Shown here one piece after another: positions 7,121 through 13,926 of a stretch of DNA of 17,287 bases. The notes under the pieces were generated by a model. That model was not told where the DNA came from, made no database searches, and saw only the letters and a program-made list of their open reading frames with translations. Source of the DNA: Bacteroidales bacterium (lineage in GTDB: Bacteria > Bacteroidota > Bacteroidia > Bacteroidales > UBA7960). The DNA lies in the NCBI GenBank assembly GCA_003557765.1, contig PWNO01000318.1:1-17287 (forward strand), in the 5' to 3' direction. The stretch's first letter is position 1. Every line of letters begins with the position of its first letter. A program made the translations under genes and the position numbers.

Positions 7121-8113
7121 TTATGATTCGCTGGAATCATCATTCCCACCGTCTTTGCGGGGCTTCTCCTGGCCTTCGTATGCATCGATGATTCTGGATA
7201 CCAGCTCATGCCGGATCACATCTTTTTCATTCAGGAAAATAAAGTCGATGCCTTTGATGTGACTCAGGATCTTTACCGACCTAAGCAATCCGGACACCTG
7301 ATGCCTGGGAAGGTCGATCTGGGTGACATCGCCGGTGACAATGAAGCGAGCAGACTTTCCCATACGGGTAAGGAACATTTTTAGCTGGCTTTCGGTGGCA
7401 TTTTGGGCTTCATCCAGGATGGCGAAGGCGTTATCGAGGGTTCGCCCTCTCATGAAGGCGAGTGGCGCGATTTCAATGGTGCCGTCTTCAAGGTATGAAG
7501 CAAGCCGGGCCGGAGGGATCATGTCGCGCAGGGCATCGTAGAGTGGCCTGAGGTAGGGGTCCAGTTTGTCTTTCAGGTCGCCTGGAAGGAAGCCCAGGTT
7601 TTCTCCTGCCTCTACTGCCGGGCGCGCCAGGATGATCCGCCTCACCTCCTTGTTTTTTAACGCCCTCACTGCCAGTGCTACGGCCGTATAGGTTTTGCCT
7701 GTTCCTGCAGGGCCTATTGCGAAGAGCATGTCGTGATTTTTGCAACTGGACACCATCCTGCGCTGATTGGGTGAGCGGGCCCTGATGGCCATGCCATTCT
7801 TGCCGTATAACAGCAACTCGCCACTTTTTTCTTCCTCAGTGGCTTCACCGGTAGCCTTGTCGTCATGGGCCATGATCTCGAGGATGTGCTCTTCCGTCAG
7901 CTTGCCGAACCTTTCAAAATGATTGAGCATCGACTGAAACTTCTGCTCAAAAAACGCCAACTCATCATCATCACCGATCAGAATGAGTTCCTCGCCACGG
8001 GAAATTATCTTCAGCTTAGGAAAGATCTGTTTGAGCAGCTTCAGCTTCTCCTCCTGCAGTCCGAAAATATCCGGAGGATGGATGCCCTCTATTTTTATTA
8101 TCTTTTCTCCCAT
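7121..8113 (-). CDS. phoH: PhoH family ATPase (PhoH/YbeZ-like)
   Basis: P-loop ATPase of the PhoH/YbeZ family, linked in other bacteria to RNA metabolism and ribosome-associated functions, often with YbeY; the precise role here is unproven. With the start at 8113 it is 330 residues: an N-terminal region of about 90 residues, Walker A GPAGTGKT (134-141), ARPAVEAGENLGFLPGD (163-179), Walker B with DEAQN (234-238) and GDVTQIDLP (261-269). An in-frame ATG at 8143 would add ten residues. I prefer 8113 because the MGEKIIKIEG opening resembles the family N-terminus and the extra codons overlap the promoter of the divergent gene at 8197. It is upstream of purC, probably in one transcript. No YbeY gene is in the window. 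Confidence 0.93.
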   Translation of the reverse strand: MGEKIIKIEGIHPPDIFGLQEEKLKLLKQIFPKLKIISRGEELILIGDDDELAFFEQKFQSMLNHFERFGKLTEEHILEIMAHDDKATGEATEEEKSGELLLYGKNGMAIRARSPNQRRMVSSCKNHDMLFAIGPAGTGKTYTAVALAVRALKNKEVRRIILARPAVEAGENLGFLPGDLKDKLDPYLRPLYDALRDMIPPARLASYLEDGTIEIAPLAFMRGRTLDNAFAILDEAQNATESQLKMFLTRMGKSARFIVTGDVTQIDLPRHQVSGLLRSVKILSHIKGIDFIFLNEKDVIRHELVSRIIDAYEGQEKPRKDGGNDDSSES

Positions 8114-8125
8114 TAAAATCATTAC

Positions 8126-8159
8126 TTTTGAATGTAATTGCAAAATAACAATATTTTTG
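8126..8159 (+). promoter_or_regulatory. Bacteroidota-type promoter for the DUF62-gldFG operon
   Basis: A TTTTG -33 element (8126-8130) is followed after 21 nt by TATTTTTG (8152-8159), an exact match to the -7 consensus TAnnTTTG. Transcription would start near 8165, about 30 nt before the ATG at 8197. A second TAnnTTTG match, TACTTTTG, overlaps the -33 element (8123-8130). This is the only candidate in the window with both elements at proper spacing. Confidence 0.65.
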
Positions 8160-8196
8160 TGAAAGCAGAAGCAATAAAAAACGCCTAAACAGACCC

Positions 8197-8976
8197 ATGG
8201 CCATCATCACACTGACAAGCGACTGGGGAACAGGTAACCATTATGCAGGAGCAGTGAAAGGCGCTTTGCTGAAGCTGTTTCCTGATGCAAACATCGTTGA
8301 CATCACGCACGACATCGCTGCCTTTGATATCATGCAGGCAAGTTTTGTGCTTAAGAATGCCTTTCCAAACTTCCCAAAGGGCAGCATTCACCTTATAGGA
8401 GTAAATTCGGAGGCGGGGATTGACACCCCGCATGTGGCCGCAAAATACCAGGAGCAATTCTTTATCGGCGCAGATAACGGGCTATTTTCACTGCTCTTTG
8501 ATGATAATAAGGTAGAAGCAGTAGAGCTGGATGTCATACAAGATTCCGACTATTTTACGTTTTCTACCCGGGATGTATTTGTGAAGGTGGCTGCCATGAT
8601 CGCTGAAGGGAAAAACCTGCATGCGCTTGGCCAGCTATACCCCGCGCTCAACCAGCGGTTTGCATTTAACCCCGTGGTGTATATCGATAAGATTATTGGA
8701 AAAGTCATTTTTGTGGATCATTACGGCAATGTGTTTGTAAACATTGATCAACAATTATTTAAACAAGCGGGGAAAGGCCGTGAATTCATCATCAATTTCC
8801 GTTCGCCGGATGATGGCATCGACAGGATATGCACTTCTTATTCGGATGTGGTGCCAGGTGAGAAGGTGGCGTTGTTTGGTGCCACCGGCTATCTGGAGAT
8901 TGCGATCAACCAGGGCAAGGCATCTGCACTTCTGGGACTCGAAGCCAATGATGCCGTTACGGTTACTTTCCGCTGA
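8197..8976 (+). CDS. DUF62 / SAM hydroxide adenosyltransferase-like protein (SAM-dependent halogenase superfamily)
   Basis: Family members hydrolyse S-adenosylmethionine to adenosine and methionine; chlorinase SalL and fluorinase FlA are relatives. The 259-residue protein has the family's TLTSDWGTGNHYAGAVKG (5-22), ANIVDITHDI (31-40), FIGADNGLFSLL (89-100) and GKVIFVDHYGNVFVNI (168-183). By alignment from memory, the Asp/Arg/His triad of DUF62 hydrolases (in VVDPGVGTxxR and FHGRD) is not conserved: the positions read N70, T77 and S123 (HLIGVNSEAGIDTPH and TFSTRDVF). The SAM-binding framework is kept, so chemistry or role may differ. First gene after a two-element promoter, and 16 bp before the GldF-GldG fusion, so likely one operon. 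Cytosolic, no signal peptide. Family assignment is strong; activity is uncertain. Confidence 0.88.
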   Translation: MAIITLTSDWGTGNHYAGAVKGALLKLFPDANIVDITHDIAAFDIMQASFVLKNAFPNFPKGSIHLIGVNSEAGIDTPHVAAKYQEQFFIGADNGLFSLLFDDNKVEAVELDVIQDSDYFTFSTRDVFVKVAAMIAEGKNLHALGQLYPALNQRFAFNPVVYIDKIIGKVIFVDHYGNVFVNIDQQLFKQAGKGREFIINFRSPDDGIDRICTSYSDVVPGEKVALFGATGYLEIAINQGKASALLGLEANDAVTVTFR

Positions 8977-8992
8977 TGATTAAACAGACAAT

Positions 8993-11401
8993 ATGCTGGC
9001 ATTACTTAAGCGCGAGCTGAACAGTTTCTTCAATAGCCTCACTGGATACATTGTGGTAGCCGTATTTCTCATCGTTACGGGTCTTTTCCTGTGGGTGCTG
9101 CCCACCAGCTATAATGTGCCCGATGCAGGATATGCTGATCTGAGCGGATTGTTTACAATTGCGCCTTTTGTTTTTCTTTTCCTGGTTCCTGCATTGACGA
9201 TGCGCTTTTTCTCAGATGAGATACGCACAGGAACACTTGAAATGCTGATCACTAAGCCTTTGACGGAATGGCACATCGTGCTGTCCAAATACCTCGCAGG
9301 CATCATCCTGCTTCTAGCTGCCCTGCTGCCCACTTTAGTGTACTTGATTACCGTACAATGGTATGCGGTTCACCCCGGGGTGGACATTGGCGGTACCTGG
9401 GGTTCCTACCTGGGCCTGCTGTTACTTGGCATGGTATTCATTGCCATTGGTGGTTTTTCCTCTGCACTTACCGATAACAAGATTGTGGCATTCATCATCG
9501 CCATGTGCTTGTCCTTCTTCTTTTATATTGGCTTTGACATGATCGCCAATTTGGGCTTCAGCGGAAGATGGGACCTCTTTCTGCGAGGTCTTGGCCTGGA
9601 TGCACATTATTCCTCCATGAGCCGCGGGGTGATCGACAGCAGGGATCTTTTTTATTTCATGGGAGTGATTGTTTTTTTTCTCACCCTGACATGGCTTAAT
9701 CTGGCCTGGCGAAGCAGAAGCCGCCGATCGGGGTTGTTTCGGGCAGTGATCGTCTTGGTTGTGGTGGTGGCCACAAATCTTAGTGGACACATTGGTTTTG
9801 TCCGTTTCGACCTCACCAGTGAAAAGCGCTACAGCCTGACCGATGCCAGTAAGGAAATGCTGAGGCAACTGGATGACATCGTCTATTTCCGGGTTTACCT
9901 TGATGGAGATCTGCCACCTGAGTTCAGGCGCTTGCGTAACGAGGTGGCGGAGATGCTGGATGAGATGCAGGCCTGGTCTGATTACATACAGGTTGACTTC
10001 ATCAGCCCCACCCGGGCGGCAGGCGACGACCAGGAACAGCTGCGTGCACTTTACCGCAGCCTCTCCGAAAAAGGCCTCGAACCTGCCGAGGTCATGATCC
10101 AGACCAGCGATGGGGCTTCCAGGCAGGTGATCATCCCGGGTGCTGTGGTTACCTATAAAGACCGGGAGCTTGCTTTGCCCCTTATGGAAGCTCATATCGG
10201 ACGAAGTATCATGGAGAGCATTCACAAGTCCGGGATGATGCTTGAATACAATATCGTTTCAGCCATTCAGCGCGTCACCAGGTCGCACCGGGAGCGTATT
10301 GCCTTTCTGGATGGTCACGGGCAGTTTGACCCCCCCCAGGTAGCCTCTGTCACCGATGCCCTGGAGCAGTTTTACGATGTGGACCGGGTGCGTCCGGACG
10401 CAGGCATCGAGGCACTTTCAAAGTACAAGGCGCTGATCTCTGCACGCCCGCTCGAGCCCTTCAATGAAGCAGAAAAATTTATTCTCGACCAATACCTCAT
10501 GCAAGGAGGTAACATGTTGTGGCTTGTAGATCCGGTGTTTGCCGACATGGACAGTCTACGGCAGGCACCGGAAACCCTCGGCATTGCCTGGGACATCAAC
10601 ATGGACGACTTTTTCTTTCATTATGGTGCCAGGCTGAACCCGGAGCTTGTCCAGGACCTCCATGCGGCCAGGATCCCTAAACAGGTTGGCTCTGTTTCAG
10701 GCCGGCCACAGTTTGACCTGCAGGAGTGGCATTTTTTTCCGATCCTGAACCCAATGGCCGACCATGTGATTGTCCGCAACCTGAACCTGATCCGTACCGA
10801 ATTTTTGTCAAGCATGGATACGGTCCCGGTGAATGGCGTGGATGCACAGGTGCTTCTCAGGACTTCACCAAACACCCGGATAATCCCTGTGCCTGCGCGA
10901 ATCAGCATTGAACAGCTCTACAACCCGCCCGACCCTGCAAGTTTCAGGGGGCCTCCGGCAACGGCTGCCGTCCTGCTCGAAGGCCGTTTCCCCTCGTTGT
11001 TCAGAAACCGACTGCTGCCGGATGTCGATCTGCCTGCCGACTTTGGACGTCGCGACATTGGCGAAAAAGCAGCTATGATCGTGGTGTCTGACGGCAATAT
11101 GATTAAAAACCAGTTGCGCATGGACGGCAGCCCGATGCCTCTGGGCTATTATAGCTATACTGATCAAACCTTCGGGAACAAAGATTTTATTCTCAACGCG
11201 GTGAACTACCTGGCCGATGATTCGGGCATCATCGAAGCCAGGGCCAAAGATATGCGCATGCGCCTGCTTGACCGTTCGCGACTGCAAAGGCAAAGTACCA
11301 TGGTACAGGTGATCAATGTAGGATTGCCTGTCTCCTTGCTTGCATTGTTTGGGAGTCTTCGATTCCTGTGGCGAAAACGCCGCCATACTAAATCTGTTTG
11401 A
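8993..11401 (+). CDS. gldF-gldG: GldF-GldG fusion: ABC-2 permease joined to GldG-type auxiliary subunit
   Basis: An 802-residue membrane protein in two parts. Residues 1-240 are a GldF-like ABC-2 permease with about six membrane segments (roughly 15-36, 54-70, 98-120, 137-160, 165-185, 219-237) and the cytosolic RFFSDEIRTGTLEMLITKPL loop (71-90) typical of ABC-2 permeases. From about 249 comes a GldG-like part: one membrane segment (249-265), the family's RFDLTSEKRYSLTDASKEML (271-290), a large extracytoplasmic domain, and a C-terminal anchor (about 774-793) ending in basic residues. In Flavobacterium johnsoniae GldF and GldG are separate proteins that work with ATPase GldA in gliding. No frameshift or weak joint is seen, so the fusion looks natural. 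No GldA-like ATPase is in the window. The downstream DUF4340-like gene starts 1 bp after the stop. Transport substrate and any link to motility are unknown. Confidence 0.9.
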   Translation: MLALLKRELNSFFNSLTGYIVVAVFLIVTGLFLWVLPTSYNVPDAGYADLSGLFTIAPFVFLFLVPALTMRFFSDEIRTGTLEMLITKPLTEWHIVLSKYLAGIILLLAALLPTLVYLITVQWYAVHPGVDIGGTWGSYLGLLLLGMVFIAIGGFSSALTDNKIVAFIIAMCLSFFFYIGFDMIANLGFSGRWDLFLRGLGLDAHYSSMSRGVIDSRDLFYFMGVIVFFLTLTWLNLAWRSRSRRSGLFRAVIVLVVVVATNLSGHIGFVRFDLTSEKRYSLTDASKEMLRQLDDIVYFRVYLDGDLPPEFRRLRNEVAEMLDEMQAWSDYIQVDFISPTRAAGDDQEQLRALYRSLSEKGLEPAEVMIQTSDGASRQVIIPGAVVTYKDRELALPLMEAHIGRSIMESIHKSGMMLEYNIVSAIQRVTRSHRERIAFLDGHGQFDPPQVASVTDALEQFYDVDRVRPDAGIEALSKYKALISARPLEPFNEAEKFILDQYLMQGGNMLWLVDPVFADMDSLRQAPETLGIAWDINMDDFFFHYGARLNPELVQDLHAARIPKQVGSVSGRPQFDLQEWHFFPILNPMADHVIVRNLNLIRTEFLSSMDTVPVNGVDAQVLLRTSPNTRIIPVPARISIEQLYNPPDPASFRGPPATAAVLLEGRFPSLFRNRLLPDVDLPADFGRRDIGEKAAMIVVSDGNMIKNQLRMDGSPMPLGYYSYTDQTFGNKDFILNAVNYLADDSGIIEARAKDMRMRLLDRSRLQRQSTMVQVINVGLPVSLLALFGSLRFLWRKRRHTKSV

Positions 11402-11402
11402 A

Positions 11403-12482
11403 ATGATTGATATGAGAATTACCCGCATTTGGATTGCTGTTGCCATAATATTACTGTTGGCCATGGTGGTCGTTGTGCCTGGACTTGAATGGGGAAGGCC
11501 TGGCGAGAGGGATTTTCGTATCGACAGGGAAGAGCAACCTGTACGTGTAAAGCTTAAAAAGTATGGGCAGGAAGCCGTTGTCCTGGAAAAGGATGCTGCC
11601 GGACACTGGTTTGTCGATGCCATGCACATGGCCGATGAACGGGCCGTAGAAGAACTTCTTGCCGCACTCCGGTTCATGGAAGTGCGTCGTCCGCTGCCAT
11701 CAGAAGAAAGGCAGCAGGCGATCCAAAAGCTGGGAAAACAAGGTACCCGTGTCCAGGTATATGTCAGGCGCCACTGGTTGAATTTTCCCGGTGGCTTAAA
11801 GCTCTTGCCCCGGCAGCAACTGTTGCGCGACTATCTGATCCTGCCCGGAGATGATGCCGATGCAGGTGCCATCATGCAGATGAGCCATACAGAAATGCCC
11901 TATGAGATGCACCTGCCAGGCCTGAGAAATGATCTGCATGAGCTGTTTGTTGCGGAGGCGGCCTTTTGGCAGACCTCCCGGGTATCCAGGCTCAGGCCTT
12001 CAGAAATTGCTGAAGTCAGAGCCATTGTACACGACAGAAAGCCGGAGAGTTACAGATGGTACCTGGATGGGGAAGAAGAGCCATTGTTATTCAACCATGC
12101 AGGTGAACGTGTGCCACGGGAGCAAATCAACACGGATCAGCTTCCTGCCTATTTTCATCAAATCAGGCGGCTTCGCTATGAGCGGCTTCTCCCGGGAACA
12201 GCCGATCACCCTCCCGGGGATCTGCTTACCGGTGAAGCCTTTTTCACTTTGTTGATAGATGACCTGTATGGCTACAAAACGAAACTGGACTTTTTTAAGC
12301 GGCTGCCACCAGATGACGGAACCTTAATGCCTGAAGACCGGGGTTATGATCCCAACCGCTTTTATTTGCAAGTCAATGGAGGCGATTATGCACTTGCCCA
12401 ATATGTGATTTTCCATCCAGTGATCAGACCTTTGTCTTGGTTTTTAAAAAATGCTGACCATTCATGTCCTTTTTTTGAATAA
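11403..12482 (+). CDS. Membrane-anchored DUF4340-like protein, partner of GldFG
   Basis: A 359-residue protein with one N-terminal membrane segment (about 5-28, ITRIWIAVAIILLLAMVVVV) and a long soluble part, presumably periplasmic. The region with GHWFVDAMHMADERAVEELLAALRFMEV (note G, W, D, then the helix with LL-AL) resembles DUF4340 domains, which are commonly encoded beside GldG-type ABC subunits; this is pattern recognition, not a database hit. ATG 11403 is preferred: it lies 1 bp after the gldF-gldG stop. A longer reading from 11340 would overlap that gene by 62 bp. ATG 11412 is also possible. Tight coupling implies it works with the ABC transporter. It ends 80 bp before dnaN. No catalytic residues are recognised. 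Confidence 0.8.
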   Translation: MIDMRITRIWIAVAIILLLAMVVVVPGLEWGRPGERDFRIDREEQPVRVKLKKYGQEAVVLEKDAAGHWFVDAMHMADERAVEELLAALRFMEVRRPLPSEERQQAIQKLGKQGTRVQVYVRRHWLNFPGGLKLLPRQQLLRDYLILPGDDADAGAIMQMSHTEMPYEMHLPGLRNDLHELFVAEAAFWQTSRVSRLRPSEIAEVRAIVHDRKPESYRWYLDGEEEPLLFNHAGERVPREQINTDQLPAYFHQIRRLRYERLLPGTADHPPGDLLTGEAFFTLLIDDLYGYKTKLDFFKRLPPDDGTLMPEDRGYDPNRFYLQVNGGDYALAQYVIFHPVIRPLSWFLKNADHSCPFFE

Positions 12483-12530
12483 ACACACGTTTTTATATCT
12501 GAAAAACAGCTTTCTTTTTTAATAAAAAGC

Positions 12531-12538
12531 TATATTTG
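12531..12538 (+). promoter_or_regulatory. Candidate -7 promoter element of dnaN
   Basis: TATATTTG matches the Bacteroidota -7 consensus TAnnTTTG exactly and ends 24 bp before the dnaN ATG at 12563. It lies in an AT-rich stretch after the stop of the upstream gene. No TTG is present at normal -33 spacing. It suggests dnaN has its own transcription start besides possible read-through. Confidence 0.55.
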
Positions 12539-12562
12539 CTATTCATTTTAAATGATGTGCCG

Positions 12563-13687
12563 ATGAAATTTATCGTATCCAGCTCCTTGCTTTTAAAGCA
12601 GTTGCAAGCCATAAGCGGTGTGCTCAGCACCAACAACACCTTACCCATACTGGACAATTTCATGTTTGAGCTGTCTGATTCGGAAATTCATATTTCTGCT
12701 TCAGATCTCGAAACCACCATGACCTCGCGCATCAATGTGGATATGGCAGAAGGCGAGGGAAAGGTTGCCATTCCGGCAAAGATCCTTCTGGAGACCCTGA
12801 AAACATTTGCGGATATCCCGGTCACCTTCGATATCGATGAGGACAACTTTGGGATTACACTGACTGCGGGTGAAGGTAAGTACAGATTGGCTGGACAGAA
12901 TGGAGATGAATACCCGCAGGTGCCAGCGCTGGATAATGCCAGCACGGTATCTATTGAGTCGGATATATTATACCAGGCCATCAGCAAGACCATCTTTGCA
13001 GCCAGTACGGATGACTTGCGTCCTGTGATGGCGGGCATATATTGTGAGTTTTCCGACGAGGGAACCATTTTCGTGGCCACCGATGCACACAAGCTGGTTC
13101 GTTACAGACGCAATGACGTGAAAGCAAAGGAAACAGCCAGTATGATCCTTCCAAAGAAGCCGCTTAACCAGCTACGACAGATCCTTTTGCATGATGAGGA
13201 GGCCGTGCGCATTGAATACAATGAAACCAACGCCCGTTTTACCTTCAAAAACATCATCATGACCTGCCGGCTTATAGAAGGGAAATATCCCAACTACTCA
13301 GCCGTGATTCCTGCGAAAAATCCAAACAAGATGACGGTAGACCGGCAGCCTTTCCTCAACGCCATCAGGCGTGTATCCATATTCTCCAATAAAACCACTT
13401 ACCAGGTGAAGTTTAAGGTGGCCGGCACTGAGCTGATCCTTTCAGCTGAAGACCTGGATTACAGCAATGAGGCCCAGGAAAGGCTCAACTGCCATTATGA
13501 AGGTGAAGACCTGGAGATCGGCTTCAATAGCAAATTCCTGGCGGAAATGCTGAATAATCTTACCACCGACCAGGTGTTGCTGGAGATGTCCGAGCCTAAC
13601 CGTGCCGGACTGATTTCGCCCGTGGAAAGTGAAAACAAAGAGGAGGAAATTCTGATGCTTGTGATGCCAGTGATGCTTGGTGCGTAA
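12563..13687 (+). CDS. dnaN: DNA polymerase III beta subunit (sliding clamp)
   Basis: Ring-forming processivity clamp of the replicase; a homodimer of three-domain subunits that tethers polymerases and repair enzymes to DNA. The 374-residue product opens with MKFIVSSSLLLKQLQAISGV, a typical DnaN start. It carries FMFELSD and DLETTM in domain 1, RPVMAGIYCEF and ATDAHKLVRYR in domain 2, LIEGKYPNYSAVIP at the domain 2/3 region, and the hydrophobic C-terminus LMLVMPVMLGA. Length is normal. An upstream in-frame ATG at 12536 is rejected because it lies inside the likely promoter and adds a non-family N-terminus. The gene follows the GldFG operon and not dnaA, so it is not in the classical dnaA-dnaN arrangement. 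Very high confidence. Confidence 0.97.
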   Translation: MKFIVSSSLLLKQLQAISGVLSTNNTLPILDNFMFELSDSEIHISASDLETTMTSRINVDMAEGEGKVAIPAKILLETLKTFADIPVTFDIDEDNFGITLTAGEGKYRLAGQNGDEYPQVPALDNASTVSIESDILYQAISKTIFAASTDDLRPVMAGIYCEFSDEGTIFVATDAHKLVRYRRNDVKAKETASMILPKKPLNQLRQILLHDEEAVRIEYNETNARFTFKNIIMTCRLIEGKYPNYSAVIPAKNPNKMTVDRQPFLNAIRRVSIFSNKTTYQVKFKVAGTELILSAEDLDYSNEAQERLNCHYEGEDLEIGFNSKFLAEMLNNLTTDQVLLEMSEPNRAGLISPVESENKEEEILMLVMPVMLGA

Positions 13688-13786
13688 TTGCTCTTATTGC
13701 ATCCAAATTAATCACTTATAACAATTACGTGTGTTTATATTTTTTCAAATTATTGGTTATCTGAAGTTTATGTTTTCATCAAGACT

Positions 13787-13832
13787 GCTATTGGCTTTTT
13801 TGCCAATAGCCAATACCCAATAGCTAATAGCC
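13787..13832. repeat. Perfect 9-bp inverted repeat fused to a 7-bp CCAATAG tandem array
   Basis: GCTATTGGC (13787-13795), a T6 loop (13796-13801) and GCCAATAGC (13802-13810) form a perfect 9-bp stem. The right arm continues into four 7-bp units: CCAATAG (13803-13809), CCAATAC (13810-13816), CCAATAG (13817-13823) and CTAATAG (13824-13830). It lies in the 239-bp gap between dnaN and the ABC-F gene, which converge, so it may also serve as a terminator; the T-run is in the loop and not after the stem. I see nothing else convincing in that gap. Confidence 0.85.
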
Positions 13833-13926
13833 TACTTAGTCTGAACGCCCACGTGAGAATAATCATCCTCCTGTCTCTCAATAAGCCTGAAATGGTCGTT
13901 TCATTGCTTTTTATGAATAATGCAGG

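Noticed and set aside
8114..8143. Ten-residue N-terminal extension of PhoH
   Set aside because: The family start fits ATG 8113 better, and the extra codons overlap the divergent promoter; not excluded absolutely.
9422..10225. Long open frame on the minus strand inside the GldF-GldG region
   Set aside because: It lies wholly antisense to a clear gene, its translation has no recognisable fold or membrane signal, and it crosses the GldF/GldG junction.
11340..11402. Upstream ATG for the DUF4340-like gene
   Set aside because: It would overlap gldF-gldG by 62 bp and place polar residues before the membrane segment; ATG 11403 fits the signal anchor.
10865..11677. Minus-strand open frame spanning the gldF-gldG and DUF4340-like boundary
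   Set aside because: It runs across two well-supported genes on the other strand and has low-complexity Ser/Thr-rich translation.
12536..12562. Upstream ATG as dnaN start
   Set aside because: It falls inside the TATATTTG promoter element and adds nine residues not seen at DnaN N-termini.
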